A stretch of 64,000 nucleotides of DNA from the NCBI RefSeq assembly GCF_000715075.1, contig NC_134102.1, positions 43,781,348 through 43,845,347 of the forward strand, written 5' to 3'. Of the stretch, positions 1 through 11,329 are shown piece by piece; the first letter of the stretch is position 1; every line of letters starts with the position of its first letter. The position numbers and the translations under genes are program-made. The notes below the pieces were generated by a model. It saw only the letters and a program-made list of their open reading frames with translations. It did not search any database and had not been told where the DNA came from. Source of the stretch: Nicotiana tabacum. Taxonomy: Eukaryota; Streptophyta; Magnoliopsida; Solanales; Solanaceae.

Positions 1-172
1 ACGACAAAGCAATTACACGTTCTGAGCCTTATAGGACCGGACAACGATTTTACTTATTCTATTAAGAGAATAGAGTCAGTATCAGCAGGTAATCATACCT
101 TCAGTTTATCTCTGACTCACAGTTACTTTCAGTTATTATATTATCAGTTCGGTTTTAGCTTTAAGTTATTTT
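1..172 (+). repeat. Outer element 5' LTR, first visible piece
   Basis: Matches 33514-33690 in the 3' LTR with small differences. It is cut at 172 by the CACTA insertion and resumes at 2730. About 2.0 kb of this LTR lies left of the window. Confidence 0.8.
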
Positions 173-188
173 CCCTACTAGAAAAATA
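173..188 (+). repeat. CACTA left terminal inverted repeat
   Basis: Starts CCCTACTAGAAAAATA. Position 2 is C instead of the A of CACTA. Pairs with 2711-2726. Confidence 0.85.
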
Positions 189-194
189 TTAATT

Positions 195-505
195 TGCGAC
201 CGAAATTTTTGACTGATATTGAAGTAGTCGCTAATGTGACTTCTTTTGCGACCGCAGTAGTGGAAAAAAGATTGTATTATTATTATTATTTTTTTAAAAA
301 GAATTCGACTAGTATTCTGACTAAAATAGTGGGAAAACAATGCGTCAAATCTCCCGCCTTCACTTTTGCGACCAATTCGGTCGGAAGATAAAAAGTCAAT
401 AATAATAGTTGACCAATTAAGCGACTGCTCTGGTCGCAAAATAAAAATTAAAAAGGTAAAAAAATATTTTAGTGGGTTTGTGACCGCGGTAGTCAGAAAG
501 GTAAA
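195..505 (+). repeat. CACTA left subterminal repeats
   Basis: The motif TGCGACCG(C)AGTAGT or its inverse recurs near 195, 247, 367, 420 and 481. These are the expected binding sites of a TNPA-type protein. Spacing is less regular than at the right end. Confidence 0.7.
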
Positions 506-1461
506 TATAATATTTCAGGCCAGAACCCTATTTCCCTAATTTCGGCCATATTTTTCCAATTTCCTCTATCTCTATCTCTCTATCGATATTTTATTTCTTC
601 TGCGATTTCTCTTCCATTCCACCAGTGTTGTTGATTGTTCTACGATTTCTCTTCAACTCCACTTGTGCGGCTGATGGTGGCAAACGGCGGATGTCAATTT
701 TCGACTAACGGCAGAAATTTAAAGAATATTCTTCGACTCTTGAAGACCAAATCTGCTCCAATTTCTCTTCCACTCCTCTTTTCGGTTAGTTTCTATCTAT
801 GTCTCTCTTTTTAAAATCTAGATATTTTGTGGGTTTAACATTATCTTAAGATGAAAAAGACATCTTATAGATGAAAGCAGAACGAATTATTTCGGCTAAA
901 TGAGTTTAAATGGTTATGCAGTAGTGAAGATTTATCCTTTTTACAGCTCAAATAACAAAATAGGTTTCAAGAGCTTGAGAGATCCGAAAGTTGTTCGTTT
1001 CTATAGCTATAAAAAAAGTAAATATTATACATATACTCCTCTAGTCCAGAGGATTTGGCGTGATAGCAAACCTCGAGATTCAAACGGAGGAATTACACAC
1101 TTTCTCTTCAATTAAAAAATAAATTTAACCTCGTTATTGTAAATGGTTTGCTTATATTTCTGTTCAGTTCTGTTAAGTGGAGGTCTTAAACTTTTATACA
1201 TTTTAATTGAAGGATGAGTTTTTAGAATCTGTTGCTATTGGAGGATATAGTATCTAAATGTGATGCAAATATAGTAAATAAGAGACTTATTGAGTTTTGA
1301 GTATAATGGAGGATAGAGGAGTATCGTGAATGCCCTTGCTCAACCGTTAGTATAACATAATTTAATGCTTAACTTAGTAAACAACTACTAATTTCATCCT
1401 CTTTCTGTTAGTATAACATTGGTGCACTTCATACTGTTAGTATAGCATAATTTAATTTCAG
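506..1461 (+). other. CACTA interior, no recognisable domain
   Basis: Contains a pyrimidine-rich stretch (535-800) and a 71-codon open frame at 900-1115 that I do not recognise. It ends with a plausible splice acceptor (TTTCAG at 1456-1461) before the TNPA-like exon. It may hold an intron and remnants of upstream exons. Confidence 0.4.
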
Positions 1462-1797
1462 GAAGCCTATCAAAACCGTTTAGAGGAATCGCGTCAAAGT
1501 CAACTCGATTATGAGGATGGTAGATCAACCCAAGTGTCGCTCAATTATGTAGCTTCAATATGGACGCAATTGGTTGGTGGCGCAAAGAAAGGTAGAACCT
1601 ACGGTCTTGGATCACAACATTCCGTAGGTCGTTCTACGATATTGTTGTCTGGTGATGCGAGTTATTCGCAGAATCACGAAGAAGTGGAAGCATTACGAAA
1701 AGAAGTTGAAGAGTTGAAGGAGGAACGTAAAGAAGATCACGTAAATTTTAACAAATTGCAGAGTATAGTGGAGAAATTTATGAGGACGTCCATTTGA
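1462..1797 (+). pseudogene. TNPA-like (plant En/Spm Transposase_24 type) C-terminal exon fragment
   Basis: A frame of about 112 codons opens directly after an acceptor-like TTTCAG and ends with TGA at 1795-1797. It contains VGGAKKGRTYGLGSQ, which resembles the conserved VGG..KKGR.YGLGS block near the C-terminus of the plant Ptta/En/Spm transposase family, followed by an acidic/basic coiled-coil stretch (EEVEALRKEVEELKEERKE). In that family these proteins bind subterminal repeats rather than cut DNA. No upstream DNA-binding exons are visible and there is no in-frame ATG at the start, so the fragment depends on splicing or is dead. The family call is by eye and a profile search could change it. 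Confidence 0.65.
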
Positions 1798-2179
1798 TAC
1801 TTTGAATGGCGATGATGGCAGGGATAAGGAGTTTTAGTTTGTTGTGGTGGTGATGTTTGAAACATTATTATTTATTGTGGTTGGATATTTAGACTTGGTA
1901 ATGTTTACACTTGACTATGATTGTATTATTTAAGACTAGATAGAACGGTGCTTGAATGTTTAACTCTTTTTGAATGTTTTAGTTAAAAATATTTATGTTT
2001 TCTATAGTTGTTTGCATTTTATTGATTTGATTGGTTGGAATGGAGAATTGATTGGTTAGAATGGTGGATTGATTGGTTGTCGTGGTGGATTAATTGTTTA
2101 GTTGCTGCATATTTAAATTGGCAGGTGCTGCTGCTTTAAAAGTACTGAAATCTGCCAAACAATTCCCAGTTTTCCGACT
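1798..2179 (+). other. CACTA 3' non-coding interior
   Basis: AT-rich with short direct repeats of ATTGATTGGTTGGAATGG type at 2020-2100. No gene seen. Confidence 0.5.
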
Positions 2180-2700
2180 GATTTCCGACCACAGTAGTCG
2201 CAAAGCGCTTCAAAATTTTTCAGATTCAAGAACATTTGCGACTGCTGTAGTGGAAAAATTAAATTAAAAAAAATATTAAATTAGATCTGCGACCACAGTA
2301 GTGGGAAATATAAATAAATCAATAATTTTAAATTATTTTGCGACTACAGCAGTGGGAAAACACAAATAAAATAAAAAAACTTTATATTATTTGTGACCAC
2401 TCCGGTGAGAAAGATTAAATAAAATTATAATATATATATATATCATTTGCGACTGAAGTAGTGGGAAAATTAATGTAAAATTAAAATTTTATTTAAATTA
2501 TTTGCGACCGCGTCAGTCGGAGAGTTGATAACATTTATTAGTCGTTTTTCTATTTTGACTTTGAGACCGCGGTAGTCGCAAATTATGGACGACCTCGGTC
2601 GCAAACTATTTTAGACAAGCTATTTTGCGACTACGATTTTTTGGTCTGAATATAGTTGAAAATTAGCATTTTCTGACCGCTTTCCGACCGTTTTGATAGT
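2180..2700 (+). repeat. CACTA right subterminal repeat array
   Basis: TGCGAC(C/T)(G/A)CAGTAGTGGGAAA-like motifs start at 2237, 2288, 2339, 2392, 2448 and 2503, a spacing of 51-56 bp. More copies in both orientations follow at 2562-2690. A TA microsatellite lies at about 2430-2443. The region fits a multi-site protein-binding domain of a CACTA element. Confidence 0.75.
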
Positions 2701-2710
2701 CAAGAAATAG

Positions 2711-2726
2711 CTATTTTCTAGTAGTG
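2711..2726 (-). repeat. CACTA right terminal inverted repeat
   Basis: Reads CACTACTAGAAAATAG on the minus strand and is followed outside by the TTT duplication (2727-2729). Confidence 0.88.
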
Positions 2727-2729
2727 TTT

Positions 2730-3249
2730 GATGCCTTACATACTCGGTATATTATTTCGTAGTGACGTCCCTTTTGCTGGGGATGCTGCAATTCATGTCT
2801 GCAGGTCCTGATAGACAGCTGGATAGACCTTCCCAGTAGACAGAGTCAAACATAAGCTTGGTTGGTAAGCTCCACTTCCTCGGAGTTACCAGGTCTAGAC
2901 CTTGGCGTCCATTTTATATATACAGTTTTGATGGGTAGGTCGAGGCCATGTACTAACTATGATACAATTCAGTTATCTCTAGAGATTTGTAGACGAGTCC
3001 TGTGTATTTTATATATCAGTATTGTGGCCTTGCCAGCTCTGTGTATATGTTTATTTTTGTACTGCTGGTTGGAGACATTCATGGCGGCCTCGTCGACCTG
3101 CACAGTTATGTATATGAGCTTTTGGGTATGTTTACCCCTCAAATGAGAGGGGCGTTATTTTTAGATGATTCAGATATGGCCTCATCGGCCTTGATTGGTA
3201 TTGACAGTTTGCAGGCAGGCCTTGTTGGCCTAAGTTGAGGGTTACCCCT
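2730..3249 (+). repeat. Outer element 5' LTR, second piece
   Basis: Continues the LTR after the CACTA element and aligns with 33690-34210. It ends at the CCCCT target duplication (3245-3249) of the solo LTR. Open frames here (e.g. 2862-3146) have no support as genes. Confidence 0.8.
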
Positions 3250-3956
3250 TGTCATGCCCCGACCTCGGGGAGCACAACCGATGCTCAACCGAGATAACCC
3301 GGTCGAGCAAGTCTGCTAGATTTACTTCTACCCAAATCACCCATAAATAAATAGAAGGTAAACTTCATTAATTAACACCAAGAGGGTTCATGAACAACAC
3401 TAATTCCATCACTATTTGTTACTTCATTTTTAAAAGTCTCAAAATACATACACTTTCATAGTTGAAGTGGAATATGTAATACACATACGACATTTCTATC
3501 TTGACCTTCCCAATACCAATACACAACCCACACCATGTCTACGGAGCCTCTAATAGATACAAAAGAGTACAATGATAGTACCGGCAACAAAGTTCCGGCT
3601 ATACCTCAAAACATAATACACATACAACAAAAGATGCACGACCCCGAAATGAAGTGGGACTCACCAAGCCGACCGGAAGGAGAGTGTACCGCTATCACTG
3701 GTCAATGCCCTCCGCTGTGGAACCACCTACATCTATTAAAGATGTAGCACCCTCGAAAACAGGGACGTTAGTACATGTCGAATAGTACTAGTATGAAAAC
3801 CAAACACCTATGCAAGGATTTGGAAATACAACATGAATATGATGAATCATGGTACCAATAAAAGGCTTAGTTAGCCGTTAAAGCCATAGCAAATTTACTA
3901 AAAACTTTCAATAACATTTATAAATTCTTAAGTCGGGGATCCTCTAGTACTACCTT

Positions 3957-4370
3957 TACACAAAGAGGCCCTGCCGCCTCACCCCAATGTATGCGGGTGG
4001 AGGTACAATCACAATACCAGAAACTCTACACAAAGCGGACCTACCGCCTCACCCCAATGTATGTAGGTGGAAGTATATTCACAATACCATAAACTCTACA
4101 CAAAATAGCCCTGCTGCCTCACCCCAATGTATGCTTGTGGAGGTGTATTCACAATACCATAACTCTACACAAACCGGCCATGCCGCCTCACCCCAATGTA
4201 TGCGTGTGGAGGTGTATTCACAATACCACAAACTCTATACAAAGCGGCCCTGCCGCCTTACCCCAATGTATGCGGGTGGAGGTGTATTCACAATACTACA
4301 ACTCTAGACAAAACGGCCGTGTCTCCTCACCCCAATGTATGCGGGTGGAGATGTATTCACGATTCCACAC
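3957..4370 (-). repeat. Minisatellite, about 6 copies of a ~70-bp monomer
   Basis: Monomers carry the core GCGGCCCTGCCGCCTCACCCC followed by AATGTATGCGGGTGGAGGTG. The same monomer in longer arrays makes up six blocks between 11923 and 31834. This short array may be closer to the ancestral state. Confidence 0.9.
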
Positions 4371-5287
4371 TTCAGATTCCCAAAATGATAATAGTTGGTA
4401 CAAAAAAGTTCCCTTTCAAATCAACCATTTGGCACCTTTGGCCTTAGCAAGAGTAGGTTCATAAGGTTTCATCATATGAGAAATAAGTTTTTAATCACAT
4501 TGATTTCAAATAAGATTTTTTCCCCAAAGGGGTATAACATAATTAAGTCAAAAATAGAGAATCATTAACACACGAGGGTTCTGGCACATTATACCAATCG
4601 AAAATCAACTTTGCTAGTTTGAATACCCCACATCAGTAATGTTCCATATTCGAACTTCACACGATGGAGTTTTGTAAGAACCCGGGAATTCCAATACCAG
4701 AAAAAGAGTTTAGCCTTCATACCTCGCTTTGAGCTTTCCTTAATTCACTATACAGTTTCGAATATCCTAGCAACTTCGATATATTTAGAGACAGAGAAAA
4801 AATTGAACACAAATTAGGAAGATATTCATAGTTTCAGCTTATTTGAGCATTTTATCAAACACTAGGTGTGCGAATTTGATTACAAGGTTCTTCCACAAGA
4901 TTTCCTTCACTCCACAACTAATTCAATACCAAGAGTTTACTCATACTAGTTCAATTACCTCCCCACCATCCTCATAGCTACATGCATGCATAAATAACAA
5001 CTCTCATACCCAAGAATCATACTCCCATTCTATCTAAACTCAAAATTCAAGACTAGGGTTAGAACCTTACCTCTTGGATGAAAATCTTGTGAGATTTCTT
5101 GTTAAATTTCAAAGCTTGGACAAGATGTTGATGAATAAAGCACTTGTGGCTTACTTCCCTCTCTATAGAACACCCCTCTCTTCTCTCTAAAATGACAGGT
5201 TTTCACCTTCAAAACAAGCCCCAAAGGCTTTTAATCAAAATAGGGCCGGGTAAAAAAAAAATAGAAAAATGAAGCCCCGACACAGAT

Positions 5288-5600
5288 CTGCGGTCGCATA
5301 TACACTTCGGCAGTCCGCAAAATGGACTGCATAATAGCCCTCCGGAACTGGGCACTTTTGCCTCACTCTGCGACCAGTCTGCGTTTCGCAGACCAATTCT
5401 ACGGTCTTATAATGCACCGCAGAACTCCCCTTCGAAAAGTTTTATGTTGGATCTGTGATGGGTTGTGCGGCCCATGAAATGATTATGCGGCCGCATACTA
5501 GACCGCATAATCGTCTGAAAATTTCCTAGATTTCTACTTCAGTATGCGGTCCGCAGATCAGTTCTGTGACCGCAGAATGGACCGCAAAAATGCCCTGCAC
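5288..5600. repeat. Cluster of TGCGGTCGCA / TGCGGACCGCA palindromic motifs
   Basis: Repeated near-palindromes (TGCGGTCGCA, ATGCGGCCGCAT, TGCGGTCCGCA) are separated by 15-40 bp in otherwise AT-rich LTR sequence. Equivalent clusters close each unit of the giant element. Possible protein-binding or hairpin sites; function unknown. Confidence 0.6.
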
Positions 5601-5717
5601 TTCCAAAAATTTTCTTCAACTCCCCAACGCATTGTTCAACACAAAAAGTCCGAACCGCGGCGAGCTTGCGAGCCGCGAAGAATCTCTACAATTATCAATC
5701 ATAAGCCTTACACCCCT

Positions 5718-5803
5718 CCAGAGTTTACAGTTATAGAGTAGTACGCTCGAGCTGATTATGGCATCGGGTGCTAAACATGCCTCCCCAGGGTTGGGACGTG
5801 ACA
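5718..5803 (+). repeat. Outer element 5' LTR, 3' end
   Basis: Aligns with the 3' end of the other LTR (51171-51235): both read GGCA(C/T)CGGGTGC and GCCTCCCCAGG, then end GTGACA here and GTAACA there. It is the empty site for the Athila insertion (CAGTTATAG here versus CAGTTACATAG). Confidence 0.8.
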
Positions 5804-5807
5804 AACT

Positions 5808-5819
5808 TGGTATCAGAGC
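5808..5819 (+). other. Primer binding site, initiator Met tRNA
   Basis: TGGTATCAGAGC, complementary to the 3' end of plant initiator tRNA-Met, four bases after the LTR end. It fixes the plus orientation of the outer element. Confidence 0.9.
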
Positions 5820-8800
5820 AGTTCTATCCTAGGGAGTCTACAAGCCGTATCTGGTAGTTAGAGCTTTGTTTATAGATGTGTTGTGCACCACATTTTATAA
5901 ATAGGAAGCTACAAGGTATTTAGGCGTTTGTTACCATTCTTTTAAATCCAAATCGTGCTATAGAGCTGAATAAGAGCTCGAGCTAGGACTTATGGTTACT
6001 AATGATACAAAGATACTTGCAATTAGAAAGATTACAACTAGATAGAGGGATAATACAACTACAGGTAAGGGCACTAATAGAGAGAGAATTCTTAACGATG
6101 TAGCCCTGTTTAAGGCCCTACTAGATCGTGCATACCAGATGTGCGAATTTCTAGCTTAAGACCCTAAGATGGGAGTATCAAACATACCCCACGAATAACA
6201 TGCCATGGAACTATCAGAAGGTAAGAGTATAAGTTTCAACAGTTAACCAAAATAAGGTGAAAAAGGGTACGAGGTACCCAGTTAGTGAAGATTATTAGTA
6301 TTTACAATTCAGGCAGAGAAATATAAGTATTTTGAGTTACCTTCAACAGTAACAAAGGCATGTACAATTTTCTACACCCATCTCAATTATGCCCTATAGA
6401 GCTAACAAATATAGTTTAAGAGAAGGATGGGATATCAGGATCCAACTGGGGTTAGAGTAACCAAAAATGGTGGATGGATTGGTAATGTCAACAGACATTT
6501 TTGAAGGATACTGCAAATATGGTAATGGTTCTCCTTGCGAGACACCCAGATGGTGCACTCTAGAATAGTACAGTTAGATATGAATACTAGAATGTTAAGA
6601 AAATCGAGAAGGTAGGCACTTGCATCCTAAAAGGGATAAATATTTACTTTAGTATGCCTTGCGCCCCTAGTAAAGAGAGAATGTTAGGCGCCCCAATGAG
6701 CCAGTGAGATGGGGCAAGGGGAGCTAAAGTGAAAGAATGTTTCATTGAAGTTTTTAAAATAAGGTAATAGACAAAAATATTAGCAGGAGAATAAGAAGAT
6801 GACCATTGAAGCATTGTGAGTAAAATGTGATAAATGGGTGATAACGGCAAATCAAAATATGACAGGATGATAGAATCTATAGTCAAGTGAAGTAAAAAAC
6901 AAGATGAGACATGCCTTAAGACAATAAAAGAGTATAAGTCAAAAAGTTCATATCCTTATTTCGAGAAATGAGTTGGTGACTCCAACGTGATTACCAGAAA
7001 GAAAGGTTAGACACTAGAGTAATAGAAATCAGTATGGTCTAGTGAACAAGATAAACTGAACATGAATTAGGGACCAAAGTATTTGATAATAGTTGGCATC
7101 GTGAGATTTTCAGAGATCGTGTCCTGACAATAACAGAATGAACAACAGAAGAATAACCTTTAAAGGTAATTCAGGAAGACGCTTCCCTAAAGCAAGTACT
7201 GTGAGAAAGGTTATGCTTAATGCACTACGTGTGCCCGTTATACTAGGTGTCACCCTCGTGCATAGGAAATTCAGTTATCCCTGGTACAAAAGGGTTACCG
7301 TAAGGCGAGGAAGAGTTAGTGAAGATGTGAAACCACACCGAAGATGAAGAGGTAAAATATTTATAGGTAAATCTTCGTAGCATTAAATGTTAATCTCCCC
7401 TAAAGGGGAGAAGGTGGTGTGATATGGCATCAAGTCGAAATTATGTGGTTCAGGTAACTATGGAATTGTAAAGGAAGAATACGGTAAAAAGGTTAAAGGA
7501 ATGAGATTGTATTTATTCAGATCCTACAGATATGCTACGACTTCATAACATTATGCAAGCACGATACTAGGGAGAGGCAGTAAGGGTTGATACTGCCTAG
7601 GATGTTATTGATAAATAAGTGTGAATGAACACTTGATACATAAGGAACCAGTACGAGAGGTAAGTTTAGACACATGACATAATCCAAGAGAGATTATGCA
7701 GAATATAGAGGCGAGAATGGACCAATGATTTGTTAGTAGCTGATTCCAGAAGAGCCTAGTTATGGCTAGACAAGAGCATACAGAGAAATCAGCAGATCAT
7801 GCAAGATAAGCATAGTGAAACCCAGTATAGGAAATTTAGTCTCGTAGATATGAGATCGTAATCCTAGAGAAAAGTTCAGATAGGAGTTGGGGTAGTTAAA
7901 GGAACCATATAAGTGTTACAAAAATAAAAAAGAGTGCCACTAGGGAGACATTCAAAATTCAAGTTCAGAAGCAACCCTACAAGCACAAGGACGAGGAGAT
8001 AAGTAACTAAGGATAATTATAGGTGAGTAAGAACTTCAAAAAATTCCTTCGGGTATATAATGTAATAAGCTAGCAGATTTATAAGAGTCAGAAGGTCTCC
8101 CTAAGTACTACAATGAAAGACTAGCTAAGGAAATAATAAAGAAGGCTCTAACCTAAGCATAGTGACCTGAAGAAGAAATGATCTTAGAATAATAGTCTCA
8201 CTACAAAATTGTATGCACTCCATGAGAAACTATCACCTACCGTGACTAAGGAACGTGAAGTAAAATCAAAAGTAATATTCGAGATCATATGAGCTACATG
8301 AAATTCCCATATATGTGGGCACTAAGATAAGCCAAGTATTCATGTAACAAGTGGCAAAACGACCAGGAAAAATAATTGTTTACATTTAAAGACAACTGAG
8401 AAGGCACGAAAGGAATTAATCGATCTATGACCCAGAGTTAGTTACATATGACCGCACTTAAGATTTCAAAGTATTATCCATGTAACATATAGGTTGACAT
8501 TCTTACAGTTATAGGAGACTTTTGTATAAGTTAAAAGGAAGAATTGGGTCCACATCACAGACAAAGGCTTGAAATGTTAGAATATTATAACATGGATGTT
8601 CCATAGCACCGATGAAAGGCTAAAGTAATAACTAATACCCTGAGCCGCAGATCGAAAGACAGCTTAAGCCTACATAAAAGCTGAGAGAGAAGACCAAGCT
8701 CGAGACCTGCGATAGCTAAGTAAATCAGGAGTCTGATTATTAGACCCACATGATTATAGAAATCGTGACTCAAAGCATTGCAGAATAACTCTTAATATCA

Positions 8801-10480
8801 GAGGTGCAAGAGAGATAGTACAAAGGCCATACTCCATAATAGCTCTACGATAAAGCTAGATAGATGAGTACCAGCCTCATAAGAAGTCAGTATGAAGCTC
8901 CCGCCAGATTGTGTATGCACCAGAGGTGCAAGTATTATAGTAGAGCTTTAAGGTGTGGATGTGAATTCCACCTTTGTTGAAGCGAGGTTATGAATGACAC
9001 AGAAGATACGATGCGAGATTTAAAGGTAAAGGTAAAGGAGGTATGAGATACTCAAGTGTAGAAGGTTGTGAATAGTCCAGACTTCAGATATAGGGCTAGA
9101 AGCATTGTGATTCAGTATCCAGAAATAATAGTAGTATCATCAGTAACATATCTTTCAGCCTATGGTTTCCAGGTACCGAGAGGTCTAGTTAAGAGAGTAA
9201 AAAAGATTTAGAGACTAAGTGATGTCTCGCTTAAGGTTTTAGAATAACATAAGGAAGTCTATGGTGCTAGCAAGTTAAAGGAAGGTTGCGAGTAGTATAA
9301 ATAGATATGTGAAGGTCCCAAGATATGGTAGAGATACAAGGTTTGAGGTACACAGGAGTATGGATAAGAAAATGTGAGTGAGAAGGTGACAAAAATAGGT
9401 AAGGCCTTGGGATTAAGCATATCAAAACAAGAGAGCTGATAATTTCCGTAAGTTATAGAAAGCTCAGTATAGCCTGAATGAACTTGGAGAAGTCTAAGAC
9501 TAAGAGAATTTAGAAGAGATGGAATGTTGCCATGGTAGTAGAATAAGGGTGTAATTATGATAAATGATAAGAGGATGACATTTAGCCCTTCGATTGAGTA
9601 ATGATTCAAAGAGAGGATATTTCCTAAATTGCATGGTATTAGAATACCCTCATAAGATGAATCACGCTGGGATGCTATGAAATACGGTTATTGAAGTATA
9701 GTATCGCCCCTCAGTGGATCAGGCAAATAACTTCAGATGTTCCCCAATGAGACGTGAGCCCTAGTGACAATGTATACGTTAGAGGTTTCAAGTTATCAAT
9801 GGTAGATTATAGATCAATATTAAGGTGAATCAACAATAGATGGATAGAAGTTCCAAAGTATGAGATGAGGTTAGACTGTCATATTTAAGAGGAATAGTAA
9901 TGAGGAAGAATTAAAGGACTTAGATTTATACATATAGGATAAGCGGCAAGAGAGTAACCTGAAGTTGGGTAGCAGACCTCAATAATAGTAAAACTAAAGT
10001 AAGTTTGACGGTATATTATTACCTATATAGATACAGTAATGCCATAAGGATAGATAAACTAGGCTATGAAATAAAATATAGCAATAGTCGTAAGTTCGAC
10101 ATAGTACCAAGCGAAGAACTCCAGTATACCTATAGATGCCTAGAGGGATAGCTTGCCATAGTTCTGTATATATTCACAAAGTGAGGCCTAGAGATTGGCT
10201 AAAAGCCAGAGGAAATAGGAGAGAAGAGTCGCATAGGCGCGTGTACAAGGACAAAGTCATACAGGCTGCATGACAGAAGTTAGAAATAATTAGGAGATTG
10301 GAAGAATTCCGACCACATGTCGTGGTGTGAGAAAGAGGCCTAAAGGATGGAATGTCCTGGCCTTTGGATTTTTTCACAAACAGTTACCAAGATGGCAAAG
10401 ACAATATTAAGGTATTCATAAGATCTATAAGTTATGCGATTGATAAGCGCATCAGTCAACATGCGAGGATGAATGTTCCA
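5820..10480 (+). other. Internal region of outer element, no protein domain recognised
   Basis: The first ~130 bp resemble the leader after the PBS of G2 (minus strand, 62350-62480), so the element borrows chromovirus leader sequence. After that I see no gag, zinc-knuckle, protease DSG, RT YxDD, RNase H or integrase motif on either strand. The longest frames are 69 codons on plus (7138-7347) and 116 on minus (9259-9609), neither recognisable. Base composition is purine-rich on the plus strand. This is the expected look of a LARD internal domain; a very decayed pol cannot be excluded by eye. Confidence 0.65.
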
Positions 10481-10498
10481 GGGGGGGGGGGGGAATGA
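10481..10498 (+). other. Polypurine tract
   Basis: Thirteen consecutive G (10481-10493) followed by AATGA directly before the LTR start TGTTACACCCC at 10499. Priming site for plus-strand DNA synthesis. Confidence 0.85.
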
Positions 10499-10950
10499 TG
10501 TTACACCCCATGTTTTCGTACGTGAGAGTTCGTCGTTAGTTAATTGATGTAAGCTCAAAAATGAGATCATCTTTAAAAGTACATGAAGTAAGTTAATCAT
10601 GTTACTGTGGAGGTTACAAATATTTATGATCATGAATTACAAGTACCAAGAGGGTTGGAAGGCTTAGAAGCTAAACAAATTGAAGAAAATACGCTTTGTC
10701 GAAAGTTGACAAGTTGGGAATGTTATAACATGTACTATTGGGGTGAGACTAGGGTGACTTACCATGATAAGGAGGTTATTTTATGAGTTATTTTATTCTT
10801 ATGATAGTTGTGTGTTATGTTTTGAAGTCAAGGGAGTTGTGAAACAAAAGTGGGCAAAGGTCATCCCAAGTTACATTCATAAATATGCTGAAAATTAGGT
10901 CAAATGTAGCTGAGCGTTTCTCCCAATGTACTTTGAATTACGGGATGATC
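10499..10950 (+). repeat. Outer element 3' LTR, first piece
   Basis: Starts TGTTACACCCCATG after the PPT. Cut at 10950 by the giant LTR-like element, whose TGATC duplication is 10946-10950. The LTR resumes at 31932. Confidence 0.8.
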
Positions 10951-11329
10951 TGTCACGCCCCGAAATCGAGGAGCGCGACCGCCGCTCAACCGAGTAATCC
11001 CAGTCGAGCAAGCCTAATTTACATTAACCTCTCATCATAACTCATGCATGATTTACCATAACATAATAAGATCTTGACTTTCATATTAAATACACTTGGC
11101 TCAATGACCCATATTTTCTTTCTCGTGGTGGTTACAGAGCTCTTTAAATAGCTGTAAATACTGTGAACATAAATATATGACAAAACTCAAATCTTTAATT
11201 ACATGACCCACAGTATACATGGAGCTTCTATGACAATGGATACCTATATACATAAAACGAACTAGACCCAAACACCTACTAGAAATGTAGCAGGCTCACC
11301 ATAAGCTGAGTAGTGAAGAAGATCCCTAT
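10951..11329 (-). repeat. Single-copy head of the giant element
   Basis: Related to the start of the solo LTR at 3250 (shared GCTCAACCGAG and GTCGAGCAAG). It joins the first unit at CAAAGATCC(A)TATCATCCT, a short sequence also present at every unit junction. Confidence 0.7.

Larger units (their letters stand above)
173..2726 (+). mobile_element. Non-autonomous CACTA (En/Spm) DNA transposon
   Basis: Termini are CCCTACTAGAAAAATA at the left and the inverted CACTACTAGAAAATA at the right, the usual CACTA end with one A-to-C change at the left. They are flanked by a 3-bp duplication TTT (170-172 and 2727-2729), the CACTA standard. The uninterrupted version of the insertion site is present near 33685-33695 in the other LTR of the host element. 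Subterminal regions carry many copies of a TGCGACCGCAGTAGT-like motif in both orientations, as expected for transposase-binding repeats. A TNPA-like exon survives, but no catalytic TNPD-type transposase is visible in 2.55 kb, so this is an internal deletion derivative. Confidence 0.88.
3250..5712 (-). mobile_element. Solo LTR of the minisatellite-bearing gypsy family
   Basis: Starts TGTCATGCCCCG, ends CCTTACA and is flanked by CCCCT on both sides (3245-3249, 5713-5717). No PBS, PPT or internal region is attached, so it is a solo LTR, normally the product of LTR-LTR recombination. Orientation is inferred: the minus strand of its relatives carries a TATA box and ends in GGGGCGTGACA. It shares the GGGATCC-flanked minisatellite start, the core after it and a TGCGGTCGCA cluster with the repeat units of 10951-31926, but holds only one unit. 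Confidence 0.8.

Noticed and set aside
2862..3238. Cysteine-rich small proteins at 2862-3146 and 33822-34232
   Set aside because: Both lie inside homologous LTR sequence of the outer element and their frames are not kept equally in the two copies.
7138..7347. 69-codon basic protein in the LARD-like interior
   Set aside because: No recognisable motif, no supporting context, and length within chance for this region.
9259..9609. 116-codon minus-strand frame in the LARD-like interior
   Set aside because: Antisense to the element and of biased hydrophobic composition; likely chance in purine-rich DNA.
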